64,000 nucleotides of DNA, taken from the NCBI RefSeq assembly GCF_008638365.1, contig NZ_ML703340.1:32750-96749 (forward strand), written 5' to 3'. Positions 8,353 through 17,410 of the stretch are shown here, one piece after another (position 1 is the stretch's first letter; every line of letters starts with the position of its first letter). The notes under the pieces are model-generated. The model was not told the origin of the DNA and did not search any database. It saw only the letters and a program-made list of their open reading frames with translations. The translations under genes were made by a program, and so were the position numbers. This stretch comes from Nocardiopsis quinghaiensis. GTDB lineage: Bacteria > Actinomycetota > Actinomycetes > Streptosporangiales > Streptosporangiaceae.

Positions 8353-8439
8353 GCGGAGCCCGGTCCGGCCGGACCGCGGTCTGGCGGGGCGCCCACAGCC
8401 CGGCTCGTCGGGACGCCCACGAAGGGTGGGGCCGAGCGC

Positions 8440-8455
8440 GTTGACGTATGTCAAC
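8440..8455 (+). promoter_or_regulatory. palindromic operator overlapping a -35 box
   Basis: GTTGAC-GTAT-GTCAAC is a perfect 6-bp inverted repeat with a 4-base spacer. It contains TTGACG, a good -35 box, about 100 bases before the HTH gene. A repressor bound here would block that promoter, and the HTH protein itself is the obvious candidate for autoregulation. Confidence 0.5.
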
Positions 8456-8539
8456 ACCGGATGCGATCCTGGGCGCACCCGGTTTGGGGACACTCATGTC
8501 CGGGGCCGCGCGGTCAGCGCGGCGGAAGGAGGGCGGTCT

Positions 8540-9460
8540 GTGACCGAGTACGAGTTCATCTTCGTCGTGGACGGGTTCAGCCTGGACGACCATGACGAGA
8601 TCGAGACCCTCGGCGAGGAACTCGGCGCACTGGTCTCCTCTTTCCACGGGGTCCTGAGGATGTCCGTCTCCGGCGAGGGTGAGAACGCCGTGGCGGCCGC
8701 CCAGTCCGTGGTGAAGAGCGTCCACAGGATCGTCCCGGCGATGAGGTTCGTGCGGCTCCACCGGGATCTCGTCGGCGTCTCCGACATCGCCGAGCTGACC
8801 GGGCGCACCCGCCAGAACGTCGACCAGTGGGTCCGTGGGCAAAGGCATGACGGAGCCCCCTTCCCACGCCCCGAGGCGGTCGTGGGGCGCTCGCTGGTCT
8901 GGCTGTGGTCCGAGGTCGACGAGTGGCTGCGGGAGATCGGTCTCGACGACGGGCTGAACTGGCCCTCGCGGGACGAGATGACGGAGATCGACTGGAGCCT
9001 GAAGAACCTCAGGCCGGTGCGGCTGAACCTGGTGTTCGACCGGGTGAGGGAGGACGTGCGGCGCCTGGCCGGTCGGCTGGCCGAGCACGCGCGCACGAAC
9101 CAGCGGTTCGTCCGTTACCTGGTGGGCAACCCGCAGGTGCGCGACGAGCGCGGAAACTACACGGTCCTCGTGTGCTCGCCGAGGAACGAGGCCGTCGACG
9201 TGTTCCGCCGGCTGGACTCCTTCCCGCATCCGGTGGTGCTCGCCACGGTGAACGGCAAGCGGATCCACGCCTTCGTCATGGAGAGCGGCGAGGACGCGGA
9301 CGGGGAGACCACCGAGCTGGTGCCCGGGATGACCGTGCGCGACTGGCTGGGGATGATCGCCCTGTCGCCCGAGCGCGGGTTCACCATCGCGTCGGAGGGC
9401 GGGACGGCGAGGACGGTGACGATCGCGGCGAGGTCGCCGATGGACCTGGTCGGCGCCTGA
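8540..9460 (+). CDS. HTH protein with HicB-like N-terminus and unrecognised C-terminal domain
   Basis: 306 residues in three parts. Residues 1-75 have an alternating strand/helix pattern like the N-terminal half of actinobacterial proteins that accompany HicA-like ORFs. Residues about 78-131 form an AlpA/MerR-like winged HTH (VSDIAELTGRTRQNVDQW, then a Trp-rich segment). Residues about 160-306 are a separate domain I do not recognise, with a charged helical lead and a beta-rich end. Partners of this kind, as I recall them, stop after the HTH, so the second half is extra. GTG 8540 has a strong GGAAGGAGG 7-8 nt upstream. A palindromic operator lies about 85 bases upstream. It may be the regulator or antitoxin of the 8089 gene. 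Confidence 0.65.
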   Translation: MTEYEFIFVVDGFSLDDHDEIETLGEELGALVSSFHGVLRMSVSGEGENAVAAAQSVVKSVHRIVPAMRFVRLHRDLVGVSDIAELTGRTRQNVDQWVRGQRHDGAPFPRPEAVVGRSLVWLWSEVDEWLREIGLDDGLNWPSRDEMTEIDWSLKNLRPVRLNLVFDRVREDVRRLAGRLAEHARTNQRFVRYLVGNPQVRDERGNYTVLVCSPRNEAVDVFRRLDSFPHPVVLATVNGKRIHAFVMESGEDADGETTELVPGMTVRDWLGMIALSPERGFTIASEGGTARTVTIAARSPMDLVGA

Positions 9461-9526
9461 CCGGCCGGACACGCGCCCACGCTCCACGGGCGCGTGACCG
9501 AGGCCCGCCGGACGCCGCGCCGGTCC

Positions 9527-10261
9527 TCAGCGGGCGCCCTCGTAGGTGTGCAGGGACTCGCTGATCTTCTCCGCCGCCGACAGCACAGCCTGTGAGTGGA
9601 TGCGCCCCGGGGAGCGGGTCAGCCGCTCGATCGGTCCGGACACCGACACGGCGGCGATCACGCGCCCGCCGGGGCCGGACACCGGCGCCGACACCGACGC
9701 CACGCCCTGCTCGCGCTCTGCCACGCTCTGGGCCCACCGCCGGCGGCGCACCTGGGCCAGGCTGGCCGCGGTGAAGCGGGCCCCCACGAGGGAGCGGCGG
9801 ATCCGGTCGGAGTCCTCCCAGGCGAGCAGCACCTGGGCGGCCGAACCGGCGTTCATGGGCAGCTCGCTGCCGACCGGCACCGTGTCGCGCAGGCCGCTGC
9901 TGCGCTCGGACGCGGCCACGCACACCCTCAGGTCGCCCTGGCGGCGGTAGAGCTGGGCGCTCTCCCCGGTCAGGTCCCGCAGCTGCACCAGGACGGGGGA
10001 GGCCACGGCCAGCAGCCGGTCCTCGCCGGTGGCGATGGAGAGCTCGCCCAGACGCGGACCCAGGACGAAGCGGCCCTGGCTGTCGCGGGTGACCATGCGG
10101 TGCCGTTCGAGCGCCACGGCCAGGCGGTGGGCCGTCGGCCGGGCCAGACCGGTGATCTGTACCAACTGGGCCAGGGACGCCGGTCCCGACTCCAGGGCGT
10201 CGAGAACGGACATTGTCTTGTCCAGGACACCGACGCCGCTGGATGAGCTAGAGTTGTCCAT
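9527..10261 (-). CDS. ndgR: IclR-family regulator of leucine genes
   Basis: 244 residues: an N-terminal winged HTH (about 10-70, with [13 protein letters not shown] as recognition region) and a C-terminal IclR ligand-binding domain. Sequence and position match NdgR of Streptomyces and LtbR of Corynebacterium, IclR proteins encoded divergently from leuCD and known to control leucine and other amino acid genes. The ATG at 10261 begins the conserved MDNSS sequence; the open frame runs on to 10372 but that part lies in the leuC promoter. The shared 104-bp gap to leuC holds an inverted repeat. Assignment is by strong resemblance plus context. Confidence 0.9.
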   Translation of the reverse strand: MDNSSSSSGVGVLDKTMSVLDALESGPASLAQLVQITGLARPTAHRLAVALERHRMVTRDSQGRFVLGPRLGELSIATGEDRLLAVASPVLVQLRDLTGESAQLYRRQGDLRVCVAASERSSGLRDTVPVGSELPMNAGSAAQVLLAWEDSDRIRRSLVGARFTAASLAQVRRRRWAQSVAEREQGVASVSAPVSGPGGRVIAAVSVSGPIERLTRSPGRIHSQAVLSAAEKISESLHTYEGAR

Positions 10262-10263
10262 GG

Positions 10264-10297
10264 CTTGATATTGCCGTCTCGAAATATGGAATGCAAG
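10264..10297. promoter_or_regulatory. divergent ndgR/leuC control region with inverted repeats
   Basis: ATATT at 10268-10272 and AATAT at 10283-10287 form an inner inverted repeat, nested inside CTTG at 10264 and CAAG at 10294. This AT-rich patch in a GC-rich genome lies right at the ndgR start and about 70 bases before leuC, so it is the likely NdgR operator for both genes. Confidence 0.45.
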
Positions 10298-10365
10298 TCG
10301 AGCCGCAGTCCGCGCGGGGCACCACACGAGACGCGCCCGAGATGACACGAGAGAGGCGACCGCCC

Positions 10366-11772
10366 ATGGCACGCACGATGGCCGAGAAGGTCTGGGAGGA
10401 GCACGTCGTCCGACGTGCCGACGGCGAGCCGGACCTGCTCTACATCGACCTTCACCTCGTCCACGAGGTGACCAGTCCCCAGGCCTTCGAGGGCCTGCGC
10501 CTGGCGGGCAGGTCCGTGCGCCGTCCGGACCTGACCATCGCCACCGAGGACCACAACGTCCCCACCCAGGACCTGCTCGCCCCCATCGCCGACCCCGTCT
10601 CCCGCAAACAGGTCGAGACGCTGCGCAAGAACTGCTCCGACTTCGGTGTGCGCCTGCACCCGATGGGCGACATCGACCAGGGCGTCGTACACGTGGTCGG
10701 CCCCCAGCTGGGCCTGACCCAGCCCGGTATGACCGTCGTCTGCGGTGACAGCCACACCAGCACCCACGGGGCGTTCGGCGCTCTGGCCTTCGGTATCGGC
10801 ACCAGCCAGGTCGAGCACGTCCTGGCCACCCAGACCCTGACGATGGCCCCCTTCAAGACCATGTCCGTCACCGTCGACGGGACGCTCAAGCCGGGTGTCT
10901 CGGCCAAGGATGTCATCCTCGCGGTCATCGCCAAGATCGGCACCGGCGGCGGCCAGGGCTACGTCATCGAGTACCGGGGCGAGGCCATCGAGGCCCTGTC
11001 CATGGAAGCCCGCATGACGGTGTGCAACATGTCCATCGAGGCGGGCGCCCGGGCCGGCATGATCGCGCCGGACCAGACCACGTTCGACTACATCGAGGGC
11101 CGTCCCCACGCTCCCAAGGGCGCGGACTTCGACGCCGCCGTCGAGCACTGGAAGAGCCTGCGTACGGACGAGGACGCGGTCTTCGACGCCGAGGTCGTCC
11201 TGGACGCCGACGAGCTCAGCCCGTTCGTCACCTGGGGCACCAACCCCGGCCAGGGCGTGTCGCTGGACGGCTCCGTGCCCGACCCCGCCTCCTTCGAGGA
11301 CCCCTCCGCCCGCGCCGCCGCCGAGAAGTCCCTGGCCTACATGGACCTCGAGGCCGGGACGCCGATGCGCGAGGTGAGGGTGGACACCGTCTTCCTCGGC
11401 TCGTGCACCAACGGCCGTATCGAGGACCTGCGGACCGCCGCCGAGATCATCCGAGGCCGCAGGGTCGCCGAGGGCGTGCGCATGCTCGTCGTCCCGGGCT
11501 CCATGCGGGTCAAGGAGCAGGCCAACGAGGAGGGCCTGGGCAAGGTCTTCGAGGAGGCCGGGGCCGAGTGGCGCGAGGCGGGCTGCTCGATGTGCCTGGG
11601 CATGAACCCCGACCAGCTCAAGCCCGGAGAGCGCAGCGCCTCCACCTCCAACCGCAACTTCGAGGGCCGCCAGGGCCGCGGCGGACGCACCCACCTGGTG
11701 TCGCCGCAGGTCGCCGCCGCCACCGCGGTGCGCGGCACGCTGTCCTCGCCCGCCGACCTGGTCGCCCAGTAG
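10366..11772 (+). CDS. leuC: 3-isopropylmalate dehydratase large subunit
   Basis: Forms with LeuD the [4Fe-4S] isomerase that converts 2- to 3-isopropylmalate in leucine synthesis. 468 residues, the family length. The three cluster-binding cysteines are C347 (GSCTNG), C407 and C410 (CSMC), at the same numbers as in well-studied LeuC proteins. ATG 10366 has GAGAGG 9 nt upstream; an in-frame start further up is antisense to the operator region. leuD follows after 23 bases, so the pair is one operon, controlled from the divergent ndgR region. Confidence 0.96.
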   Translation: MARTMAEKVWEEHVVRRADGEPDLLYIDLHLVHEVTSPQAFEGLRLAGRSVRRPDLTIATEDHNVPTQDLLAPIADPVSRKQVETLRKNCSDFGVRLHPMGDIDQGVVHVVGPQLGLTQPGMTVVCGDSHTSTHGAFGALAFGIGTSQVEHVLATQTLTMAPFKTMSVTVDGTLKPGVSAKDVILAVIAKIGTGGGQGYVIEYRGEAIEALSMEARMTVCNMSIEAGARAGMIAPDQTTFDYIEGRPHAPKGADFDAAVEHWKSLRTDEDAVFDAEVVLDADELSPFVTWGTNPGQGVSLDGSVPDPASFEDPSARAAAEKSLAYMDLEAGTPMREVRVDTVFLGSCTNGRIEDLRTAAEIIRGRRVAEGVRMLVVPGSMRVKEQANEEGLGKVFEEAGAEWREAGCSMCLGMNPDQLKPGERSASTSNRNFEGRQGRGGRTHLVSPQVAAATAVRGTLSSPADLVAQ

Positions 11773-11795
11773 CGCGCACCCGTAAGGAGACTCCC

Positions 11796-12392
11796 ATGGA
11801 GAAATTCGACGTCCACACCGGTCGGGCCGTGCCGCTGCGCGCCAGCAACGTCGACACCGACCAGATCATCCCGGCCGTCTACCTCAAGCGGGTCAGCCGG
11901 ACCGGCTTCGAGGACGGGCTGTTCGCCGAGTGGCGCAAGTCCGACCCGGACTTCGTCCTCAACCGCCCCGAGTTCGAGGGTGCGTCCGTACTGGTGGCCG
12001 GACCGGACTTCGGTACGGGCTCCTCGCGCGAGCACGCCGTGTGGGCGCTGCAGGACCACGGCTTCAGGACCGTGCTGTCCTCGCGCTTCGCCGACATCTT
12101 CCGCGGCAACTCGCTCAAGGGCGGCCTGCTGACGGTCCTGCTGCCGCAGGAGGTCATCGACCGGCTGTGGGAGGCGGTGGAGGCCGACCCCGCGACCGAG
12201 ATCACCGTGGACCTGGTCGAGCGCGAGGTGCGCTCCCCCGCGGCGAACGTGCGGGAGCCCTTCGAGTTGGACGACTACACCCGCTGGCGGCTGCTGGAGG
12301 GTCTGGACGACATCGCTCTGACCCTGCGCCACACGGACGACATCGGAGTCTTCGAGGAGACCCGCAAGTCCTGGCTGCCCGTGACCCTGTAG
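11796..12392 (+). CDS. leuD: 3-isopropylmalate dehydratase small subunit
   Basis: 198 residues, complete. The small swivel subunit closes the LeuC active site. Conserved features include [10 protein letters not shown] near residue 20, the GTGSSREHA loop near residue 70 that contacts substrate, and [12 protein letters not shown] 11796 has AAGGAG at 11784-11789 with 6-nt spacing. It is the last gene of the leuCD operon; a 362-bp gap without a gene follows. Confidence 0.96.
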   Translation: MEKFDVHTGRAVPLRASNVDTDQIIPAVYLKRVSRTGFEDGLFAEWRKSDPDFVLNRPEFEGASVLVAGPDFGTGSSREHAVWALQDHGFRTVLSSRFADIFRGNSLKGGLLTVLLPQEVIDRLWEAVEADPATEITVDLVEREVRSPAANVREPFELDDYTRWRLLEGLDDIALTLRHTDDIGVFEETRKSWLPVTL

Positions 12393-12754
12393 ACACGGAA
12401 GGCGTGCGCGGATCGGGTTCCGGGCCGGGGATCCAGTCCTGTGTGACGCAGGACACCCCCGGCCCAGAAATATTTTACCTTCACTTGGAGTGAGCGCTCG
12501 CTTACGGGTCTTCTGTCCTTAAGCTCGGCGTGTCCAACGCCCGGAATCCGGTTATACGTAGGCATTTGAGGTTCACAGAAGGGGTCAAAAGGGACTGGAG
12601 TGGAAGGTGCCACCGGTCCGGACCAGAGCTCCTCCGTGACTGCTCCGCAGGTGGGGACAGCCTCCGACACGCCTTGTCCGCAGGCGTTTGTATTTGTGTA
12701 AGGACCTCTGTTTCCCCTAATTTCGTGCGAGCAAGGGGGAACCGGAGGAACCTT
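12393..12754. other. 362-bp intergenic region before the HU gene
   Basis: No coding frame is convincing. It holds an AT-richer patch (about 12468-12480), a GAGCGCTC palindrome near 12493 and several G-rich runs, and ends with the HU ribosome binding site. Promoter elements for the HU gene must lie here but none is clear enough to mark. Confidence 0.5.
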
Positions 12755-13036
12755 ATGAACAAGCGTGACCTGATCGACGCGATCTCCGATCGTCTCGGAG
12801 ACAAGAAGACCGCGACCGAAGCGGTCAACGCTGTGCTCGAAACCATCCAGACCACCGTGGCGTCGGGTGACAAGGTCGCCATCACGGGCTTTGGAGTATT
12901 CGAGAAGTCCGAGCGTGCGGCTCGTACCGCCCGCAACCCCGCCACCGGCGCCACCATCAACGTCCCCGCGAGCTTCGTACCGAAGTTCCGCGCTGGCGCT
13001 GACTTCAAGGCCCTGGTCAACGGCGACAAGAAGTAG
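12755..13036 (+). CDS. hup: HU-family histone-like DNA-binding protein
   Basis: 93 residues, the short HU form without a lysine-rich tail. It begins MNKRDLIDAI and carries the GFGVFE and RTARNPATG stretches of the DNA-binding beta arm. HU bends and compacts DNA in the nucleoid. The start at 12755 has a strong GGAGG at 12744-12748. The frame is open upstream to 12530 but that part has no HU similarity. It is monocistronic with its own strong terminator; its place between leuD and cofC is typical of actinomycetes. Confidence 0.95.
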   Translation: MNKRDLIDAISDRLGDKKTATEAVNAVLETIQTTVASGDKVAITGFGVFEKSERAARTARNPATGATINVPASFVPKFRAGADFKALVNGDKK

Positions 13037-13063
13037 CCCGCCACCGCACAGCGACGGGTCGAG

Positions 13064-13102
13064 TCCGCCCGGGTCCCTCAGGGGCCCGGGCGGAACTTTT
13101 TT
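13064..13102 (+). terminator. strong intrinsic terminator of the HU gene
   Basis: Bases 13064-13073 pair perfectly with 13085-13094 and are followed by six T residues at 13097-13102. The 11-base loop can also pair internally. Confidence 0.85.
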
Positions 13103-13280
13103 CGGACGCGGCGGCGCCCAAGGCCGCCGGAAGCGCCCTCAGGCGCCTGGAGCGCACCCGCGGCCCCCGCGCCCGCCGCCCGGTGGGGGAGGGGCGCCCC
13201 CGGGCCGGGAGAGCGCGATGTCGCGCCGTGCAGGGCGAAGCATCCGGGGGCGCGGCCCCGGAGACGGCCCCGGACGGGGC

Positions 13281-13973
13281 TCAGGGCGTGTTCTGCGGGC
13301 ACAGGCCCCCGCCCACCAGCTCCCACAGCGCCAGCGTCCTCGGCCCCACACCCAGCGCCACCGCGGCGCGCAGGTCCTCGGGGGTGTCCACGTCGCGCCG
13401 TACCGAGGCCACGTCCGGGACCACCAGCTCCCGGGTGCCCCCGGACAGGTGACGGGCGCGCGAGGCCCCCTCGAAGGCCGGGGCGAGCGGGTGTCCGGGC
13501 GTCGCGGCGAGCAGCGTCGTGCCCACCCCGGGCGTGTCCGGCAGGAAGGACCTCCCGTGTCCGGAGGCCGCGGCCAGGACCCGCTCCAGCTCCTCCGGGC
13601 GCAGCGCGGGCAGGTCCGCGGACAGGGCGCACACCCCCGACCCGGGCAGGCGCCGACGTGCGACCGCCGCTCCGTGCGCCAGCGCGGGGTTCAGCCCGGT
13701 GCCGGGCTCGCCGCCGACCACCGCCGCGCCCAGATCGGCGAGTGCGGCGCCCGCACGCGGGTCGTCGGTCACCGCGAACACCGCCGAGACCCCGGAGCAG
13801 CGCAGCGCGGCGGCGACCGTGTCACAGGCGATCGCCAGCGCCAGGTCCTCGCGGCGGCGCCCCACGGCCGGGGCCAGCCGCGACTTGGCGCGGTCGAGGT
13901 GCTTGACTGGGACGATCAGGGACCAGCGCGCCCCGAGGCGCGGCGCACCGCCCCGTTCTCCGAAGCCGGTCAC
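13281..13973 (-). CDS. cofC: 2-phospho-L-lactate (or phosphoenolpyruvate) guanylyltransferase
   Basis: About 230 residues. The N-terminus WSLIVPVKHLDRAKSRLAP is the nucleotide-binding loop of CofC/FbiD, which activates phospholactate or PEP with GTP in coenzyme F420 synthesis. Downstream SADLPALRPEE and the DVDTPEDL motif near the C-terminus also fit. In actinobacteria the substrate is more likely PEP (FbiD activity), which sequence alone does not settle. GTG 13973 with a G-rich site just upstream was chosen; the frame runs on to 14336 without similarity. It stands alone, reverse, between HU and plsC, and other F420 genes are not in the window. Confidence 0.88.
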   Translation of the reverse strand: MTGFGERGGAPRLGARWSLIVPVKHLDRAKSRLAPAVGRRREDLALAIACDTVAAALRCSGVSAVFAVTDDPRAGAALADLGAAVVGGEPGTGLNPALAHGAAVARRRLPGSGVCALSADLPALRPEELERVLAAASGHGRSFLPDTPGVGTTLLAATPGHPLAPAFEGASRARHLSGGTRELVVPDVASVRRDVDTPEDLRAAVALGVGPRTLALWELVGGGLCPQNTP

Positions 13974-14196
13974 GGTTCCCCCGGGACATCGATACGGGCA
14001 TGACAGTGACGAGGGTAGGCGGTCGGGGTCCGCGCGGTGCGGGCGCTCCGGGGCGTGCCGGGATCCCGTCCCACCAGGCGGCGCGAACGCAGCCCGAACA
14101 ACGCACAGCAGGGCATACACCTGCGGACGCGTCCTAGACTGAACCGGTTGTGCTGCGAGGCCCGAACGGGCCCGGAGTGATGGAGTGAGGAGTCCC

Positions 14197-15054
14197 GTGG
14201 CCAAGCAACGAGAATCGCGGTGGGTGAAGGCGGTCGTCTCCCGGGTCGTCCGGTTCGTTCTGTGGTTCGTCACCAAGCCGGACTGGAAGGGCACCGAACA
14301 CGTCCCGGACCGGGGCGGGGTGATCATCGCCGCCAACCACCTGTCGCTGGTGGACCCGCTGACGGTGGCCCACTTCCTCTACATCGGCGCCCGGCGCTGG
14401 CCGACCTTCACGATGAAGGACGCGATCATGCGCATCCCCGTGGTGAGCGCGGTGGCCCGGAGCACCGGCCAGATTCCCGTCAAGCGCAACAGCACCGACG
14501 CGGTCAAGGCGCTCCACGAGGCCGAGCTGGCGCTCACCCGCGACGAGGCGTCGGTGATCTTCTACCCCGAGGGCACCTGTACCCGGGACCCGAACCTGTG
14601 GCCGATGACCGCCAAGACCGGTGTGGCGCGGCTGGCGCTCACCGCGGGCGTGCCGGTCGTGCCGGTGGCGCACTGGGGCGACCAGAACATCCTGCCCTAC
14701 GGCTCCAAGAGGCCCCGCCTGTTCCCCCGCAAGCGCCTGGAGTTCAGGGCCGGTCCGCCGGTGGACCTGTCCCGGTTCCGGGACCAGCCGCTGACCGGGT
14801 CGGTCCTCAAGGAGGCCACCGAGGTGATCATGGCCGACATCACGGCCCTGCAGGCGCAGATCCGCGGCGAGGAGCCGCCCGCGGTCCCCTACGACCTGAA
14901 GAGGGCGCGCGCCGAGGCCGCCGAGGCCAGGCGAGCGGAGCACCAGGCCGGTGGGGCCGCCGACGGCGCGGCACCGGCCGACAGCACAGCGGCACCGGCC
15001 GACGGCCGGTCCGGACCGGCCGGCGAGAACGGAAAGAACAGCGCGGGGGCATGA
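14197..15054 (+). CDS. plsC: 1-acylglycerol-3-phosphate acyltransferase
   Basis: About 285 residues. Acylates lysophosphatidate at the membrane in phospholipid synthesis. The catalytic NHxxxxD motif is N47-H48 to D53, and the acceptor-binding FYPEGT motif follows. An N-terminal amphipathic or membrane helix precedes them. The last 50 residues are an Ala/Gly/Asp-rich tail of low complexity. The start is uncertain: GTG 14197 has GAGGAG 4 nt upstream, while GTG 14185 has GGAG at 7 nt. Its stop overlaps the gpsA start, so the two phospholipid genes are coupled. Confidence 0.9.
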   Translation: MAKQRESRWVKAVVSRVVRFVLWFVTKPDWKGTEHVPDRGGVIIAANHLSLVDPLTVAHFLYIGARRWPTFTMKDAIMRIPVVSAVARSTGQIPVKRNSTDAVKALHEAELALTRDEASVIFYPEGTCTRDPNLWPMTAKTGVARLALTAGVPVVPVAHWGDQNILPYGSKRPRLFPRKRLEFRAGPPVDLSRFRDQPLTGSVLKEATEVIMADITALQAQIRGEEPPAVPYDLKRARAEAAEARRAEHQAGGAADGAAPADSTAAPADGRSGPAGENGKNSAGA

Positions 15055-16118
15055 CGGAGCGGATGGATACCGACAACGTGAGGATCGCCGTTCTCGGCGC
15101 GGGCTCCTGGGGCACCGTGTTCGCGAACATCGTCGCGGACGCGGCCGACCTGGCCCGGCGGAGGAACCCGGACGGTCCCACCGCCGAGGTGGTCCTGTGG
15201 GGACGGCGGTCCTCGGTCGTCGACGCGGTGAACGAGACCTCTGAGAACCCGGACTACTTCCCCGGAGTCGGGCTGAACCCCCGGCTGCGCGCCACCACCG
15301 ACGCAGCCAAGGCACTGGAACGGGCCCACGTGGTGGTGCTGGCGGTGCCGTCACAGACCCTGCGGGCCAACCTCATGGACTGGCGCCCCCACCTACGCGA
15401 GGACGCGGTGGTCGTCAGCCTGATGAAGGGCGTGGAACTGGGTACCAGCATGCGGGTCAGCCAGGTCATCGCGGAGGTCCTGGAGTACCCGAAGGAGCGC
15501 ATCGCGGTCGTCTCGGGCCCCAACCTGGCCCGGGAGATCGCCGAGCGCCAGCCCGCCACCGCCGTGGTCGCCTGCCCGCACGAGGAGACGGCCGTGCGGC
15601 TCCAGGGCTTCTTCAAGGCCCCCTACTTCCGCCCCTACACCAGCACCGACCTGGTGGGGGTGGAGATCGGCGGCGCGATGAAGAACGTGATCGGGCTGGC
15701 GGTGGGCGTGGCCGAGGGCATGGGCTTCGGGGACAACACCAAGGCCTCCCTGATCACCCGCGGCCTGGCCGAGACCACACGCCTGGCGGTGGCCCTGGGC
15801 GCCGACGAGCACACCCTGTCCGGGCTGGCCGGGATGGGTGACCTCGTGGCGACATGTTCCTCGCCGCTGTCGCGGAACCGGACCTTCGGTGAGAAACTGG
15901 GCGCGGGCAAGACCCTCGAACAGGTCATCGCGGAGACCAGCCAGACGGCCGAGGGGGTCAAGTCCTCCGAGTCCGTCCTGGAACTCGGATGGGCCCACGG
16001 GGTCGACCTGCCGATCACCGAGGCCGTCGTCAAGATGATGCACCACGACCTGAGCCCGGCCGAGGCGCTCGCGGCCTTCATGGCGCGCACCGCCAAGCCC
16101 GAGCGCTACGGCGTCTGA
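15051..16118 (+). CDS. gpsA: NAD(P)-dependent glycerol-3-phosphate dehydrogenase
   Basis: Reduces dihydroxyacetone phosphate to sn-glycerol-3-phosphate, the backbone for phospholipids. 355 residues. The Rossmann loop GAGSWG is at 16-21, KNVIGLAVG carries the catalytic lysine, and SRNR lies in the C-terminal helical domain. The ATG at 15051 overlaps the plsC stop (ATGA), which argues for translational coupling; ATG 15063 is an alternative. The operon logic is clear: gpsA makes the glycerol-3-phosphate that the acyltransferases use. Confidence 0.96.
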   Translation: MTERMDTDNVRIAVLGAGSWGTVFANIVADAADLARRRNPDGPTAEVVLWGRRSSVVDAVNETSENPDYFPGVGLNPRLRATTDAAKALERAHVVVLAVPSQTLRANLMDWRPHLREDAVVVSLMKGVELGTSMRVSQVIAEVLEYPKERIAVVSGPNLAREIAERQPATAVVACPHEETAVRLQGFFKAPYFRPYTSTDLVGVEIGGAMKNVIGLAVGVAEGMGFGDNTKASLITRGLAETTRLAVALGADEHTLSGLAGMGDLVATCSSPLSRNRTFGEKLGAGKTLEQVIAETSQTAEGVKSSESVLELGWAHGVDLPITEAVVKMMHHDLSPAEALAAFMARTAKPERYGV

Positions 16119-16129
16119 GAGCGAGCACG

Positions 16130-17353
16130 ATGTCACACACACCAGGGAACAGCGCCGGAGCCGGGAACGAGTACACCCGAGCGGTCTCCCTCCCGCAGGC
16201 CCCGGTTCCCGCCGAGCGCCCGATGCGCATGCCCGTCCACCGGACGACCACCTACGCGTTCGACACCTCCCAGGAGTACGCGGACGTGCTCGCCGGCACG
16301 CGGCAGGGATACTCCTACGCCCGCATCGACAACCCCACCGTGGACGCGTTCGCCGACGCGGTCGCGGCCCTGGAGGGCGCGGGGCTGCCGGAACCGGTGC
16401 GCGGACAGTCCTTCGCCTCGGGCATGGGAGCGCTCAGCACGGTGTTCATGGCGCTGACGGAGGCGGGCGCGCACGTGGTGGCGTCGCAGTCCATCTACGG
16501 GAACACCCACTCGCTGCTGGACGGACTGCTGCGCCGGTTCGGCGTGCGCACCGACTTCGTGGACATCACCGACCTGGACGCGGTGCGCGCCGCCGTGGGG
16601 CCCGACACACGGATGGTGTTCACCGAGACGCTGTCCAACCCCGCCATGACCGTCTCCGACCTGCCCGGCCTGGCCCGGATAGCCCGCGACGCCGGTGCCG
16701 CGCTGGTCGTGGACTCCACGTTCGCCTCCCCGGCCGTGTGCCGCCCGCTGGAGCACGGGGCCGACGTGGTCGTGCACTCGGCCACCAAGTACATCGGCGG
16801 CCACAGCGACACCACCGGCGGCGTGGCCGTGGCCCCGCCGTCCCTGATCGAGCGCATCCGCTCGGCGCGCGTGGACCTGGGCCCCTGCCTGGCTCCCGAC
16901 GAGGCCTACCTGCTGCACCGGGGTCTGGAGACCCTGCCGCTGCGGGTGCAGCGCCAGTGCGAGAGCGCCGCGGTCTTCGCCGCCGCGCTGGAGGGCCACC
17001 CCCTGGTGGAACGGGTCGACCACCCCTCCCTGGAATCGCACCCCCAGGCGGTGCTGGCGGACAAGCTCTTCGACCAGGGCCGGTACGGCGCGGTCGTGAC
17101 GGTGCACCCGCGCGGCGGTAAGGAGGCCGGGATGGCCTTCGCCGACCGTCTGCGGGTGGCGACCATCGCCGCCTCGCTGGGCGGCACGCACACGCTGGCG
17201 GGGCACGTCGCCTCCACCTCCCACCGCAACATGAGCGCGGACGAACTGGCGGCCGCGGGCATCTCACCGGGCGCGGTGCGGTTCTCCATCGGGTTGGAGG
17301 ACCCCCGTGACCTCGTCGAGGACGCCCTGGCGGCCCTCGGCGGAGCACGGTGA
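16130..17353 (+). CDS. PLP-dependent trans-sulfuration enzyme (cystathionine gamma-lyase type)
   Basis: 407 residues of the Cys/Met metabolism PLP family. The cofactor lysine is K220 in HSATKYIGGHSD, and the SYARIDNPT substrate loop lies near residue 66. The family includes cystathionine gamma-lyase, gamma-synthase and methionine gamma-lyase; lyase is the usual label for this locus in actinomycetes, but sequence reading does not separate them. ATG 16130 lies 11 bases after gpsA, so it is probably in the plsC-gpsA operon. Confidence 0.88.
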   Translation: MSHTPGNSAGAGNEYTRAVSLPQAPVPAERPMRMPVHRTTTYAFDTSQEYADVLAGTRQGYSYARIDNPTVDAFADAVAALEGAGLPEPVRGQSFASGMGALSTVFMALTEAGAHVVASQSIYGNTHSLLDGLLRRFGVRTDFVDITDLDAVRAAVGPDTRMVFTETLSNPAMTVSDLPGLARIARDAGAALVVDSTFASPAVCRPLEHGADVVVHSATKYIGGHSDTTGGVAVAPPSLIERIRSARVDLGPCLAPDEAYLLHRGLETLPLRVQRQCESAAVFAAALEGHPLVERVDHPSLESHPQAVLADKLFDQGRYGAVVTVHPRGGKEAGMAFADRLRVATIAASLGGTHTLAGHVASTSHRNMSADELAAAGISPGAVRFSIGLEDPRDLVEDALAALGGAR

Positions 17354-17396
17354 CACGCGACGGTTCCTCCCGTTCCGGTTCCATTCACAGGCGAGA

Positions 17397-17402
17397 TAGG
17401 GT
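17397..17402 (+). promoter_or_regulatory. -10 box of ddl, possible leaderless start
   Basis: TAGGGT ends 8 nt before the ATG at 17411, with no good Shine-Dalgarno sequence between them. Confidence 0.4.
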
Positions 17403-17410
17403 CAGGCAGC

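Noticed and set aside
12480-12510. TetR-type operator near the GAGCGCTC palindrome before the HU gene
   Set aside because: Only 8 bp are symmetric; flanks do not continue the symmetry.
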